Shown here piece by piece: positions 29,901-40,491 of a stretch of 64,000 bases of DNA. The translations under genes and the position numbers were made by a program. Source of the stretch: Sophora flavescens. Its lineage: Eukaryota; Streptophyta; Magnoliopsida; Fabales; Fabaceae. Below the pieces are notes generated by a model. It was not told the DNA's origin. It saw only the letters and a program-made list of their open reading frames with translations, and did no database searches. Each line of letters begins with the position of its first letter. The stretch's first letter is position 1. The stretch spans positions 47,222-111,221 of the forward strand of contig JAUPTC010000087.1 in NCBI GenBank assembly GCA_030762895.1. Direction: 5' to 3'.

Positions 29901-31740
29901 CACACAGACCTAAGTTAACCGGAATCCTAATTAAACTCGGAATACAAATATGAGGCGGAACCCTAATTTTAACCCCAGGGAAGCCTATTTGACCCAAACC
30001 TAATTCGACCAAAAACCTAATTCGGACCCTAGCACAATCCCCAGTCAATTCAACGCCCAAGCCCTAATTTAAACCATAAACCTAATTTTGACCTAAACCT
30101 CAAATTTGAACCGAGAACCCTAATTGAAAGCCAAAGCCCTAATTTATTAGAAAACACTAACCCCAAGAAACCCTAAATCTAACCCTATTTTGTCCCAAAC
30201 CCTATTTTTCAACTCAAAGCCCTAATTCAAACCTAAACCTGTGACCCTACTGACCTAAATTTGAACCAACACACTGATCTTGACCCGAAAACTAATTTTA
30301 ACCCAAAAACATAAATTTTGAACCTAAACCCCTAAATTTAAACCCAGGCAGTAAAATTTGTCTGAGGCCAGCCAAATTCGTCAAAACCTATTTCTAACCT
30401 GTTTTGACCCTAAACCCTATATTTTAAACTCAAAACCACTTTTGACCTAAACCCCCAATTTTGACCACACAAACCCTAAATTTGACCCCGGAACCCTAAT
30501 TTTAATACGCAACCCTAATTTTAACCCAATGCCCTAATTTTGACACACAAGCCCTAATTTAGACCCAAAACCTAATTTGGACATAAAGTTAAATTTTGAA
30601 CCAAAACCCTAATTTTTGACCCAGATACCCTTTCCCAATTACATTTACCCGGAAGCCTGTTTTGACAAACCTAATTCAAACCCTAAACCACAACAAGACC
30701 ATATTTTGACCCAAAAACCCTATTTTAAACTCAAACCAATTCAAACCTAAACCCTAAATTTATTAAGAATCCTAAATTTGACCAGACCCTAATTTTGACT
30801 CAAACCACTTATTTGACACGAATCCACCTAATTCTAACCCTATTTTTGACCCAAAGCCCTAATTATGTCCCCAAAGCCCTAATTATAACCCAAAGCTAAT
30901 TGTGAACCCAAAACCTAATTTGGACCCAAAAACTATTTACCAACCACTATTACCAATTTTCATACCCACTAAACCACAATTTTGATCTAAACCTAAATTT
31001 GACCCAAAACCTAATTCTAGCTTACCTAATTTAGACCCAAAACCCTAATTCTAACCTATTTTTGATAAAACCCATTTTCAAATTCAAAACAGACATTGTA
31101 ATTTTTTGACCAGATCAGTTTGGACCCAAACTCAAATTTTTGACCCCCAAAACAATTCTAGCCCTGTTTGTGTTAGGTACATTTTTAGCCTCGACACTAA
31201 TTCAAGAGCCCAAGCCTAGGTTTTGACCTAAACCCTAGAGTTTGGTAGAGACCTAATTTACAACCAAAAATACTGATTTTTGATTAGAAGCCTAATTCCC
31301 TAATTTGGTTTAAGGACAGGCCCTATATTTGGTCAAACCATAGTTAAATATGGACCTAGTTTTGACCAAAAACCTAATTTGGACCCAAAACCAAATATTG
31401 ACCCAAAACCCTATTTTTAACCCAAATCCCTAATTTTGACCAAACCACCTAATTGACTTAAAACCTACATTTGACCCAAAAACCACTAATTCAAACCTAG
31501 CTTTCCCCCCAAAAATTTGACCCTAAACCACTAAAATTTAACCACAAAGAAAACTAATTTTGACCTCTGATACAAGTTTCAACCAAAAACTAAATTTTTG
31601 ACCCTAAACCTAAATTTAACCGGAACCCTAAAATTTGACCGTAACCTAATTTCAACCAAAAGCCTAATGTTGATGCAAAATCCTAATTACATTACAATTT
31701 GGACCCAAAACTATTTTTACTCAAGCACTAATTTTGTTCC

Positions 31741-31751
31741 TTTTTTTTTTT
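31741..31751 (+). repeat. T11 homopolymer
   Basis: This run of eleven T follows TTCC and is followed by GTTTAGGCAGTTAGGCC. Normal monomers have at most five to seven T. It lies in the degenerate block, about 210 bp before the long C run. It could be real slippage or a consensus error. Confidence 0.85.
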
Positions 31752-31964
31752 GTTTAGGCAGTTAGGCCAAAATCCCAATTTTGACTCTAACCATATTTTT
31801 AATAAATATAATTTAAACCTAAATATACAATTTAGACCAAACAAATTAGGCCTATTTTTTGTCCCAAGCCTATTTCCAACTCATTTTTTAATTCTAGCAG
31901 TCTGACAATTTTGACCCCGAAGCCTAATTTTGACCGAAAGCCTAATTTGTGAATCAAATTCTAA

Positions 31965-31986
31965 CCCCCCCCCCCCCCCCCCCCCC
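31965..31986 (+). repeat. C22 homopolymer
   Basis: Twenty-two consecutive C residues sit between AATTCTAA and TGTTTTTGACCCC. The flanks fit a monomer of the CCTAATTCTAA + CCCTATTTTTGTCCC kind, so a CCC run seems to have expanded. Such a run is unique in the window. Polymerase slippage, a homopolymer artefact or a gap-fill artefact are all possible. Confidence 0.95.
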
Positions 31987-32439
31987 TGTTTTTGACCCCG
32001 AGAAACGCTATTTTTAACTCCAGCCTAATTCAGAGCCAAACCTCTAACGTTTTATTTCAGCCTATTCTTGACTGACGAGAGCCTAATTTTGGGCCCAAAA
32101 TCCTAGATTTTGACCTGAGCCCTAGTTCCAAGCTATACAACCCTAACTCGATTACGACCCCAAAGCCTATTTTAATTTCGAAACCTAATTGAATATAACC
32201 TAAATTTGACCTAGAACCTAATTTTGACCAAACCTAATTTTAACCTAAATCTTTTTTTACAACCATATTTTTAACTCAAAACCCTAATTCAAAACCTAAA
32301 ACCTAATTGCATTGGCCTAATTTTGATGAATCGTAATTTTGAAGACCAAAACCCTAATTTAGACCCAAAACCCTATTTTTTAGCATAGAAAACCACTGAT
32401 TCAAATATCAAACTTAATTCTAGCCACAATTTTTTGATA

Positions 32440-33130
32440 CAACCACTAATTCTGAACTTTTTTCCCCAAGCCTTTTTAACTCAGATAAGAACTAATTTTG
32501 ATAGATCCACTAATTCTAACCCTATTTTGACCCAAAACCCTATTTTTAACTCAAAACCCTAATTCAAACACTAAACCCTAATTTTGACCCAAAATCCTAA
32601 TTTGGACCCAAAACTGAAATTTTGACCCAAAGCCCTAATTATAACCCATAGCCCTAATTCTGACCCAAACCCCTAATTGTGACCCAAAACCCTAATTTTG
32701 ACCTTAAACCCTAATTTTGATCCTAAACCCTAAATTTGACCCAAAACCTAATTCTAACCCTAATTTAGACCCAAAACCCTAATTTGGACCCAAAACCAAA
32801 ATTTAGACACAAAACCCTAATTATAACCCAAAACCCTAATTTTGACCCAAAATCCTAATTTGAATCCAAAACCCTATTTTTAAACCGAAACCCTAAACCC
32901 TAATTTTGATCCTAAACCCTAGATTTGACACAAAACCCTGACCCAGAACCCTAATTTTAACCCAAAGCCCTAATTTTGACCCAAAACCCTAATTTAGACC
33001 CAAAACCCTATTTTTTACTCAAAAACCTAATTCAAACCCTCAACCCCAATTTTGACCCAAAACTATAATTTTAACCCAAATCCATAATTCTGACCCAAAA
33101 TCATAATTTAGACCCCAAACCCTAACTTTT
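32440..33130 (+). repeat. Well-preserved island in the degenerate block
   Basis: From about 32,520 the monomers become nearly perfect again (CCCTAATTTTGACCCAAAA and close forms, with intact CCC and AAAA). They occur in an order not used by the canonical 1-kb unit, including CCCTAATTATAACCC, CCCTAATTCTGACCC and CCCTAATTGTGACCC. The same order is seen, damaged, at 26,000-26,340, about 6,420 bp upstream. This suggests a second sequence class of unit in the middle of the array. Confidence 0.6.
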
Positions 33131-33958
33131 GACCCAAAATAGTTGACCCTAAACCCTAAATTTGATCCGAACCCTAATTTTGACCCAATACTAATTTTAA
33201 CCGATCCCTAATTCTAACCGTATTTTTAACTCAAAACCTAATTCAAATAATTTAATTTTTGACCCAAAGCCTAATTTTTGATCGAGCCTAAAACCCTATC
33301 CAAACCCTAAACCCTAATTCAACCTAACCCTAATTTTTATCTAAAACCTATTCTAACCTTTTTGTCCAAACCTTTTAACTCAAGCGCTTATTTTACAAAC
33401 CCAAATCCTTCCCTTGACCAAAACCCGCATTTTTGACTCAAAACCCTAGTTAAGACCCAAACCTAAATTTTAACCCAAACCATAATTTAACCCTCCTTTT
33501 AACACAAACCCTAACTAATCCCTAATTTTGTCTCGAAACCATTTGTTATTTGAACCCTCATTCAACCCTAACCCTAATTTGGACCCAAAGCCTATTTTTA
33601 ACTCAAACCTAATTCAACCCAAAACACAAATTTGCCTTAAACTCTTCATTTGGAACCAAGCGTAAATTTAACCCAAAGTCCAAATTTGTCCCCATACTAA
33701 TTAGACCCAAACCCTATATTTAGACTCAAAAACCTAATTTCGAACCCATTAGACCCAAACCTAATTACTTATTTTTCCCAAACCGCAATTTTGAACCAAA
33801 ACCCTAACTTAACCCAAATGCCTATTTGACCACTAAACTCCAATTCACCCCAAACCCTAATTCTGACTCAAACCAAACTCAAACCCTAAACCCTCATTTT
33901 AAGACAAAGCCCTAAATTGACCCCAAACCCACTACTCAAACCCTAAATTTAACAAAAA
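33131..33958 (+). repeat. Transition back to ordered array
   Basis: Canonical monomer order returns over this stretch. The marker CATTTTAAGACAAAGCCC at about 33,895, typical of the B-type unit end, precedes the landmark at 33,959. C-rich variants (CCACTT, ACTCC) start to appear and persist to about 53 kb. Confidence 0.6.
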
Positions 33959-35815
33959 TGCTAATTCAAACCCTTAACCCACTTTGCTCCTAAACCCTAT
34001 TTTAAACTCAAAACCCTAATTCAACCCAACCCTAATTTTCTAACCCTAACTTAGACCCAAAACCACTTCTCTCATTTTTGTCCAAATCCTTTTGACCTCA
34101 AAACCAATTTAACTCAGATCCTAAAACTAAATTTTGAACCAAACCAATTGTGACCAAACCCTAATCATATCCCCAATTTAGACCTAAAACACCAATTCAA
34201 ACCCTATTTTGAACCAAAAACCCTATTTTAAACTCAAAACCCTAATTCAAACCCTAAAATCTAATTCTGACCATAACCCTAAATTTGACCCGAACCCTAA
34301 TTCTTAACCCAACTTAACCAAACCCCATTTTTAACTCAATCTTATTTAAACCCTAAACCATAATTTTGGACCCAAAACCCACTGGACCAAACCCTAGTTT
34401 AGACCCAAACCTATTTTAACCTCCAAAACCATAATTCAAACCCTAATTTAGACTAAAACCATAATCGAACTCACTTATTCAAAACCATTTTTTCACCCCA
34501 AACCCAACTCAAACCCTAAACCCAAATTTGGACCCAAACCCTATTTTTAACTCAAACCCTAATTCAAACCCAAAAACTAAACCTGACCCTAAACCCAAAT
34601 TGCCGCAACTGAACCGAGGCCATCTTGACCCAAAACCCTACTCTGGACCAAAACCTATTTTTACTCAAAACCCTACTCAAACCTTGCTGAACCCACTTTG
34701 GACTCCAAACTCTAATCCTGACTTAAACCCAAATCTTAACCCAAAACCCAATTTAACCCAACCTAACTTGACCCAAAACTCCTAACCTCTCCAAACCCAC
34801 TTGGACTCAAAACCCTAACTCAAACCCTAAACCCTATTCAACCCAAAGCCTAAAGTAACCTTAACCCTACTTTTGACTCAAACCCCACTCAACAAAAAGC
34901 TAATTCAACCTAAACCCTACCTTGCCCTAAACCTAATTTCAACCTAAACCCCAAATTATCCCAAAACCTAACAACCCACTTAGACCGAAAACCTCACTCC
35001 TAACTCCATTTTTGTCCCAAACCACTTTTAACTCAAAACCCCAAACCCATTTGGACTCAAAACCCAAATTTGGAACCAAAACCCAAATTTGACCCAAAAC
35101 CCTAATCCCAACCCAACTGAGATCCAAAACACTAATTCAATCCTATTTTTGAACCAAAACCCTCAACCTCAAACCCTAATTCAAACCCTAAACTCTACTT
35201 GACCTAAACCCTAAATTTGACCCAACCCCAATTTTAACCCAACTTGACCCAAACCCCTATTTAAATCCAACTGCTATTTCAAACCCAAACCATACTTGAC
35301 CTAAAACCCAGAGTTTGACCCAAAACACTAGTTCAGACCCAAACCTATTTTTAACCAAACCAAACTCAAACCCAATTAGACTCCAAATCACTCAATTTGG
35401 TTCCACAAACCATTTTTAACTCCAAACCCCATCATCTCCTCTACAATCTGGACCCAAAACCTATTTTTAACTCCAAAACCCATTCAAACCCAAACCCAAT
35501 TCGGACCCTAAACCCCAAATTTAACTCAACCCAATTAACTCGAGTCTACTTAATTCAAGACCCTAATTTAGACCAAACCCTTGTTTTACTCAAACCTAAT
35601 CAAACGACGAACCCATCTGACCCAAACCTAATTCGGACATCGAAATCCAATTGGACCCAAACCCCACTTAACCCCAAATCTCACTTACCTAAACGCCAAC
35701 TCTCACTCCAAAACCTCAATTTGACTAAACCCTAACTCAAACCCTAAACCTAATTTCAAGACAAAGCCCTAAATTTAACCTTAACCCTAATTTGACCTAA
35801 ACCCTATAACAAAAA
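33959..35815 (+). repeat. Two-unit HOR copy, right block (1)
   Basis: Landmarks lie at 33,959 (after a B-type end with AAGACAAAGCCC) and about 34,890 (A-type end, AACCCAAAGCC). The next landmark, at 35,816, is again B-type. The repeat length is 1,857 bp. The stretch carries many C-enriched variants, and TAATTTT is often replaced by CACTT or CAACTT. Confidence 0.6.
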
Positions 35816-37698
35816 TGCTAATTCAAACCCTTAAAACCCTAATTTAAGTCCTAAACTAACTCTCAAATTTCTTAACCTAACCTCTATTTTTTTTCCCTTG
35901 TCTTCAACAACCTACTCAACTCCTAATTCTTAGACTTGCACTCAATTCTAATACCCATTTTTTAACCAAAACCTTTTAAACTCAAAACCCAACCTCCAAT
36001 CCTCACCCAAAACCCCACCACCAACAAGAACTCTCTTGACTCAAACCCCCATGCTCAACCCTAATTTGACTCAAAACCTACTTTGACCCAACCTTAGACC
36101 CAACCCTTAAACTCAAAACCCCAATTCAACCCAAATCCTAATTTAGACCCCAAACCCAAATTTGAACCTCAATAATCCCTAATCTAACTCCTAATTTTAA
36201 TCAAACCCCTATTTTTAACTCAACCAATTCAACCCAACCATAATTTTGTAACTCAAACCCGAATTTACCTCCAAATCCCTAATTTAACCCAATCAAATTC
36301 AAACCCTAATTCTTGACCGAAACCCTAATTCAAACCCTAATTGTCCAAAACCCTATTTAACTCAAACCCTAACTCAAACCTCAACCAACCTGGGTCTCCA
36401 AACCCCATTTTTATCTCAACCCTCTAATTCAACCCAAACCTAAATTTGTCCTAAACCTATATTTCCTAATTCCAACTCCCCAATTTTCTAACTCAAATGC
36501 CAGACTCCTTGACACAAACCCCACTTAAGACCCAAACCCTATTTTTTACAAAACCCAATTCAACCTAACCCTAATTTGACCAAACCTAATTGACACAAAA
36601 CCGAAAATTTGACCCAAACCCCACCTAACCCAACCCACTTGACCTAAACCCAATCCACCCAAACCCTAACTTCGACCAAAACTAATTCAACCTCCTAAAC
36701 CCTAATTCTAACCCAAAGTCTTAAATCTAACCTTAACCCAACTTAACACAAAGCCACTTCACCCAAAACCCTAATCACCCCCAACCCAACTTATCCTAAA
36801 CCCTAAACTTGTCTCTCCAAACCTAATTCGAACCCTCATTAACCGAAAACCCAATTCTAACTTATTTTGTCACCAAACACTTTTTAACTCAAACCCAACC
36901 TATCTTGACTCCAAAACCCAATTGGAACCAAAACCCAATTGACCTAAAACCTAATCCTAACCCTAATTTAGACCCAAAACACTAACCAACCCTATTTTTA
37001 AACCAAAACCCTTTTAAACTCAAACCCATTCAAACCTCCTTTCCTAAACCCAATTTGGACCCAACCTAATTTAACCCACTTGACCCAAACCCCTATTTTT
37101 AATTCAAACCGATAGAGTCAAACCCCTAAACCATAATTTTGACCCAAAACCCAATTGACCAAAACCCCAATAGCACCCAAAACACTATTTTTAACCCAAA
37201 CCATAATTCAAACCCCAATTTAGACCCAAACCCTAATTCAACCGTAATTTTGTCTCCAAACCATTTTTTTAACTCAAAACCCTAATTCAAACCCTTAACC
37301 CTAATTTTACTCCTAAACCCTATTTTTAACTCAAAACCCTAATTCAAACCCAAAAACCTAAATTTTGACCTAAACCAAATTTAACCTCAGAACCCTAAAT
37401 TTAACCCAAAGTCCGACTTGACCCAAGACTTAATTCTAGACACAAAACCCTATTTTTTACTCAAAACCCTAATTCAAACGCGAACCCCACTTTGACCCAA
37501 ACCTAATTCGACACAAACCGAATTTTGACTCAAAACCCCAATTTTAACTCAAATCCCTAATTTTGACCCAACCTAACTCGACTCCAAAACCCTAATTTTG
37601 ACTCAAACCCAAACCAAACCATAAACCCTAATTTTAAGACAAAGCCCCAAATTTAACCCTAACCCAACTTGACCCAAAACCCTAATTCTAACAAAAAA
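35816..37698 (+). repeat. Two-unit HOR copy, right block (2), poorly preserved
   Basis: B-type landmarks at 35,816 and 37,699 are 1,883 bp apart. The landmark expected between them, near 36,750, is lost; an A-type end (AACCCAAAGTCTTAAATC) is visible at about 36,710. The stretch 35,840-36,500 is heavily altered, with CTC/TCC insertions. The GTAATTTTGTCTCC and CCCTTAACCCTAATTTT markers at about 37,240-37,310 are those of unit 3 in the trimers that follow. Confidence 0.55.
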
Positions 37699-40491
37699 TG
37701 CTAATTCAAACCCTTAACCCTAATTTTGCCCCTAAACCCTAATTTTGATCCTCAACCCCAAATTCTGACTCAAAACCCACTTCTAACCCAACTTAGACCC
37801 AAAACCCTAATTCTAACCTCTATTTTTGTCCAAAACTCCTTAACTCAAAATCCGAAACCCAAATTCTTGACTAAAACCCAAATTTGGAACCGAAACCCAA
37901 ATTTGGACCCAAAATCCTAATCCTATCCTAACTTAGACCTAAAACACTAATTCAACCCTATTTTTGAACCAAAACCCTATTTTAAACTCAAAACCCTAAT
38001 TCAAAACCCTAAAATCTAATTTGACCATAAACCCTAAATTTGATCCTAACCCTAATTTTAACCCTCTTGACCCAAACCCCTATTTTTAACTCAAACCGCT
38101 ATTTCAAACCCCTAAACCATAATTTGACTCAAAACACAAATTCTTGACTCAAAACCCTAGTTTAGACCCAAAACCCTACTTTTAACCCAAACCATAATTC
38201 AAACCCTAATTTAGACCGAAACCATAATTTAACCCTACTTTTGTCCAAAACCATTTTTAACTCAAAACCCCAACTCAAACCCTAAACCCAAATTTGGACC
38301 CAAAACCCTATTTTTAACTCAAACCCTAATTCAAACTCCAAAACTAAATTTTGACCCTAAACCCCAAATTGCTAATTTTAACCCGACTTCTTCCCCTTCT
38401 TTTGGCCTCCCTTTTTTCTCCCCTTTCCCCCTCCCCCTAACCCAAATCCCGAATTTGACCCAAAACCTAATTCGACCCAAAACCCTAATTTAGACTCAAA
38501 CCCAAACTCAAACCCCTAAACCCTAATTTTAAGACACAAAGCCCAAATGTAACCCGTAACCCCAACTGACCCAAACCCTAATTTAACAAAAAAATGCTAA
38601 TTCAAACCCTAAACCCTAATTTTGCCCCTAAACCCCACTTGATCCTAACCCCAAACCTGTCCCAAAACCCAATTCTAACCCTAATTTAGACCGAAACCCC
38701 TAATTCTAACTCTATTTTTGTCCCAAACCCTTTTTAACTCCAACCAAACCAACTTGACTCAAACCCACATGGAACCAAAACCCAAATTTGGACCCAAAAC
38801 CTAATCCTAATCCCTAATTTAGACTCAAAACACTAATTCGAACCCTATTGAACCAAAACCCTTTTAAACTCAAACCCTAATTCAAACCCTCTCAAACCCT
38901 AAATTCTGACCCGAACCCCAATTTTAACCCTAATTTTGACCCAAACCCCTATTTTTAACTCAACCGCTATTTCAAACCCTAAACCATACTCTTAACTCCA
39001 AAACCCCGAGTTTGACTCCAAAACCCTATTTTAACCCAAACCATAATCAAACCCAATTTAGACCGAAAACCATAATTCTAACCCCAACTTGTCCAAAAAC
39101 CATTTTTAACTCAAACCCTAACTCAAACCCTAAAACCCAAATTCTGGACCCAAAACCCTATTTTTAACTCAAACCCTAATTCAAACCCAAAACTAAACTT
39201 GACCCCTAAACCCAAATTTACATAACCCTAATTTAACCCAAAGTCCGAATCTTGACCCAAAACCCTAATTTAGACCCAAAACCCTATTTTTTACTCAAAA
39301 CCCTAATTCAAACCATGAACCCCACCTTGACCCAAAACTCTAATTCGGACACAAAACCCAAAATTTGACCCAAAACCCCACCTAACCCAAACCCTAATTT
39401 TGACCCAAAACCCTAACTCTGGACCCCAAACCCAATTTTGACTCAAAACCCTAACTCAAACTCCTAAACCCCACTCAACCCAAAGCCCTAAATGCAACCA
39501 AAAACCCCAATTTAACAAAAATGCCAATTCAAACCCTAAACCCTAATTTTGCCCCCAAACCCTAATTTTTATCCAAACCCCAAATTTGTCCTCAAAACCC
39601 AATTCTAACCCTAACTTAGACCGAAAACCCTAATTCTAACTCTATTTTGTCCCAAACATTTTTAACTCAAACCCTAAACCAATCTGACCCAAAACCCAAA
39701 TTTGGAACCAAACCCAAATTCTGGACCCAAACCCTAATCCTAACCCCAATTTAGACCCAAACACTAATTCGAACCCCTATTTTTCAACCAAACCCTTTAA
39801 ACTCAAAACCCTTATTCAAACCCCTAAACCCCACTCCTGACCCTAAACCCCAAATTTGACCCAACCCTAATTTTAACCCCACCTTGACCCAAACCCTATT
39901 TTTAACTCCAATCCGCTCATTTCAACCCTAAACCATAATTTTGACCCAAAACCCGAGTTGACCAAAACCCTAGTTTAGACTCCAAACACTATTTTAACCC
40001 AAACCATAATTCAAAATCCCACTTAGACCAAATCCTACTTCCAACCGTATTTTGTCCCCAAACCATTTTTAACTCAAACCCAATTCCAACCCCTTAACCC
40101 TAATTTACCCTAAACCCTATTTTTAACTCAAAACCCCAATCCAAAACCCAAAACCTAACCCTTGACCAAACCCTACCTAACCCAGAACCCCAAATTCAAA
40201 CCCAAAGCCCGAATCTTGACCCAAGACTAAATTCTAGACACAAAACCCTATTTTTTACTCAAAACCCTAATTCAAACGCTGAACCCACTCTGGACCCAAA
40301 CCCTAATTCACACAAACCGCCCGACCCAAACCCCCACCTAACCCAAATCCCTCACCTGACCCAACCCCAATCACCCCAAACCCTAATTTTTGACTCAAAA
40401 CCCAAACTCAAAACCAAACCCTAATTTTAAGACAAAGCCCCAAATTTAACCCAGAACCCTAATTTGACCCAAAACCCTAATTTAACAAAAA
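37699..40491 (+). repeat. Three-unit HOR copy 1
   Basis: Units start at 37,699, 38,595 and 39,522 (896, 927 and 970 bp; total 2,793). Unit 1 has AAAATCTAATTTGACCATAAA at about 38,010. Unit 2 ends with AAATGCAACCAAAAACCCC, lacking one monomer. Unit 3 has the CGTATTTTGTCCCC marker near 40,045 followed by CCCCTTAACCC. Unit 1 is interrupted by a pyrimidine block at 38,386-38,438, which stands in for about 160 bp of normal unit sequence. Confidence 0.75.
38386..38438 (+). other. Pyrimidine-only block replacing satellite sequence
   Basis: About 53 bases are almost wholly C and T (ACTTCTTCCCCTTCTTTTGG followed by further C/T runs), with no normal 19-mer. On the left is the CTAATTTTAACCCGA part of the unit. 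On the right the sequence resumes at CCCAAATCCCGAATTTGACC, so the intervening monomers with the CCATGAACCC and TTCGGACACAAAA markers are missing. CTT-rich output is a known nanopore miscall of telomere-type repeats, so artefact is the first explanation. Confidence 0.8.

Larger units (their letters stand above)
26831..32439 (+). repeat. Degenerate satellite, second part
   Basis: This is a disordered 19-mer array with A-to-G-like changes (CCAAGGCC, GAAGCC, CCAGACC) and many length changes. Further G-rich patches occur at about 28,250-28,450 and 29,330-29,470. A marker CCTAATATAA occurs at 25,661, 27,836 and 29,851, with a weaker match near 31,846. The spacings of 2,175, 2,015 and about 1,995 bp hint at an eroded two-unit period. 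T-runs and C-runs occur (T11 at 31,741-31,751). No gene, RNA or transposon is seen. Confidence 0.6.

Noticed and set aside
29863..30060. Minus-strand open frame in the degenerate block
   Set aside because: It is chance read-through of decayed monomers, with no recognisable domain.
24650..33958. Transposon or retroelement insertion explaining the degenerate block
   Set aside because: No terminal repeats, target-site duplication, poly-A tail or coding remnant; satellite monomers remain visible throughout.
23744..33958. Repeat-induced point mutation or cytosine deamination as the cause of decay
   Set aside because: The visible changes are mainly A-to-G-like forms and length changes, with C runs kept or expanded; this is not the C-to-T/G-to-A pattern expected.
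35397..35735. Longest open reading frame (112 codons, + strand) as a gene
   Set aside because: Its product is just the translated monomer (N, P, K, F, D, T-rich), it shares its sequence with neighbouring non-coding copies, and no homologous frame is kept open in other units.
5740..37920. Other short open frames of 60-85 codons, for example at 5,740, 13,334, 14,070, 16,709, 24,389, 34,528 and 37,726
   Set aside because: All give Asn-Pro-Asn/Asp-Pro-Lys type repeats from reading a 19-bp repeat in shifting frames (57 bp = 19 codons). They are broken by stops in sister units and show no start context or domain.
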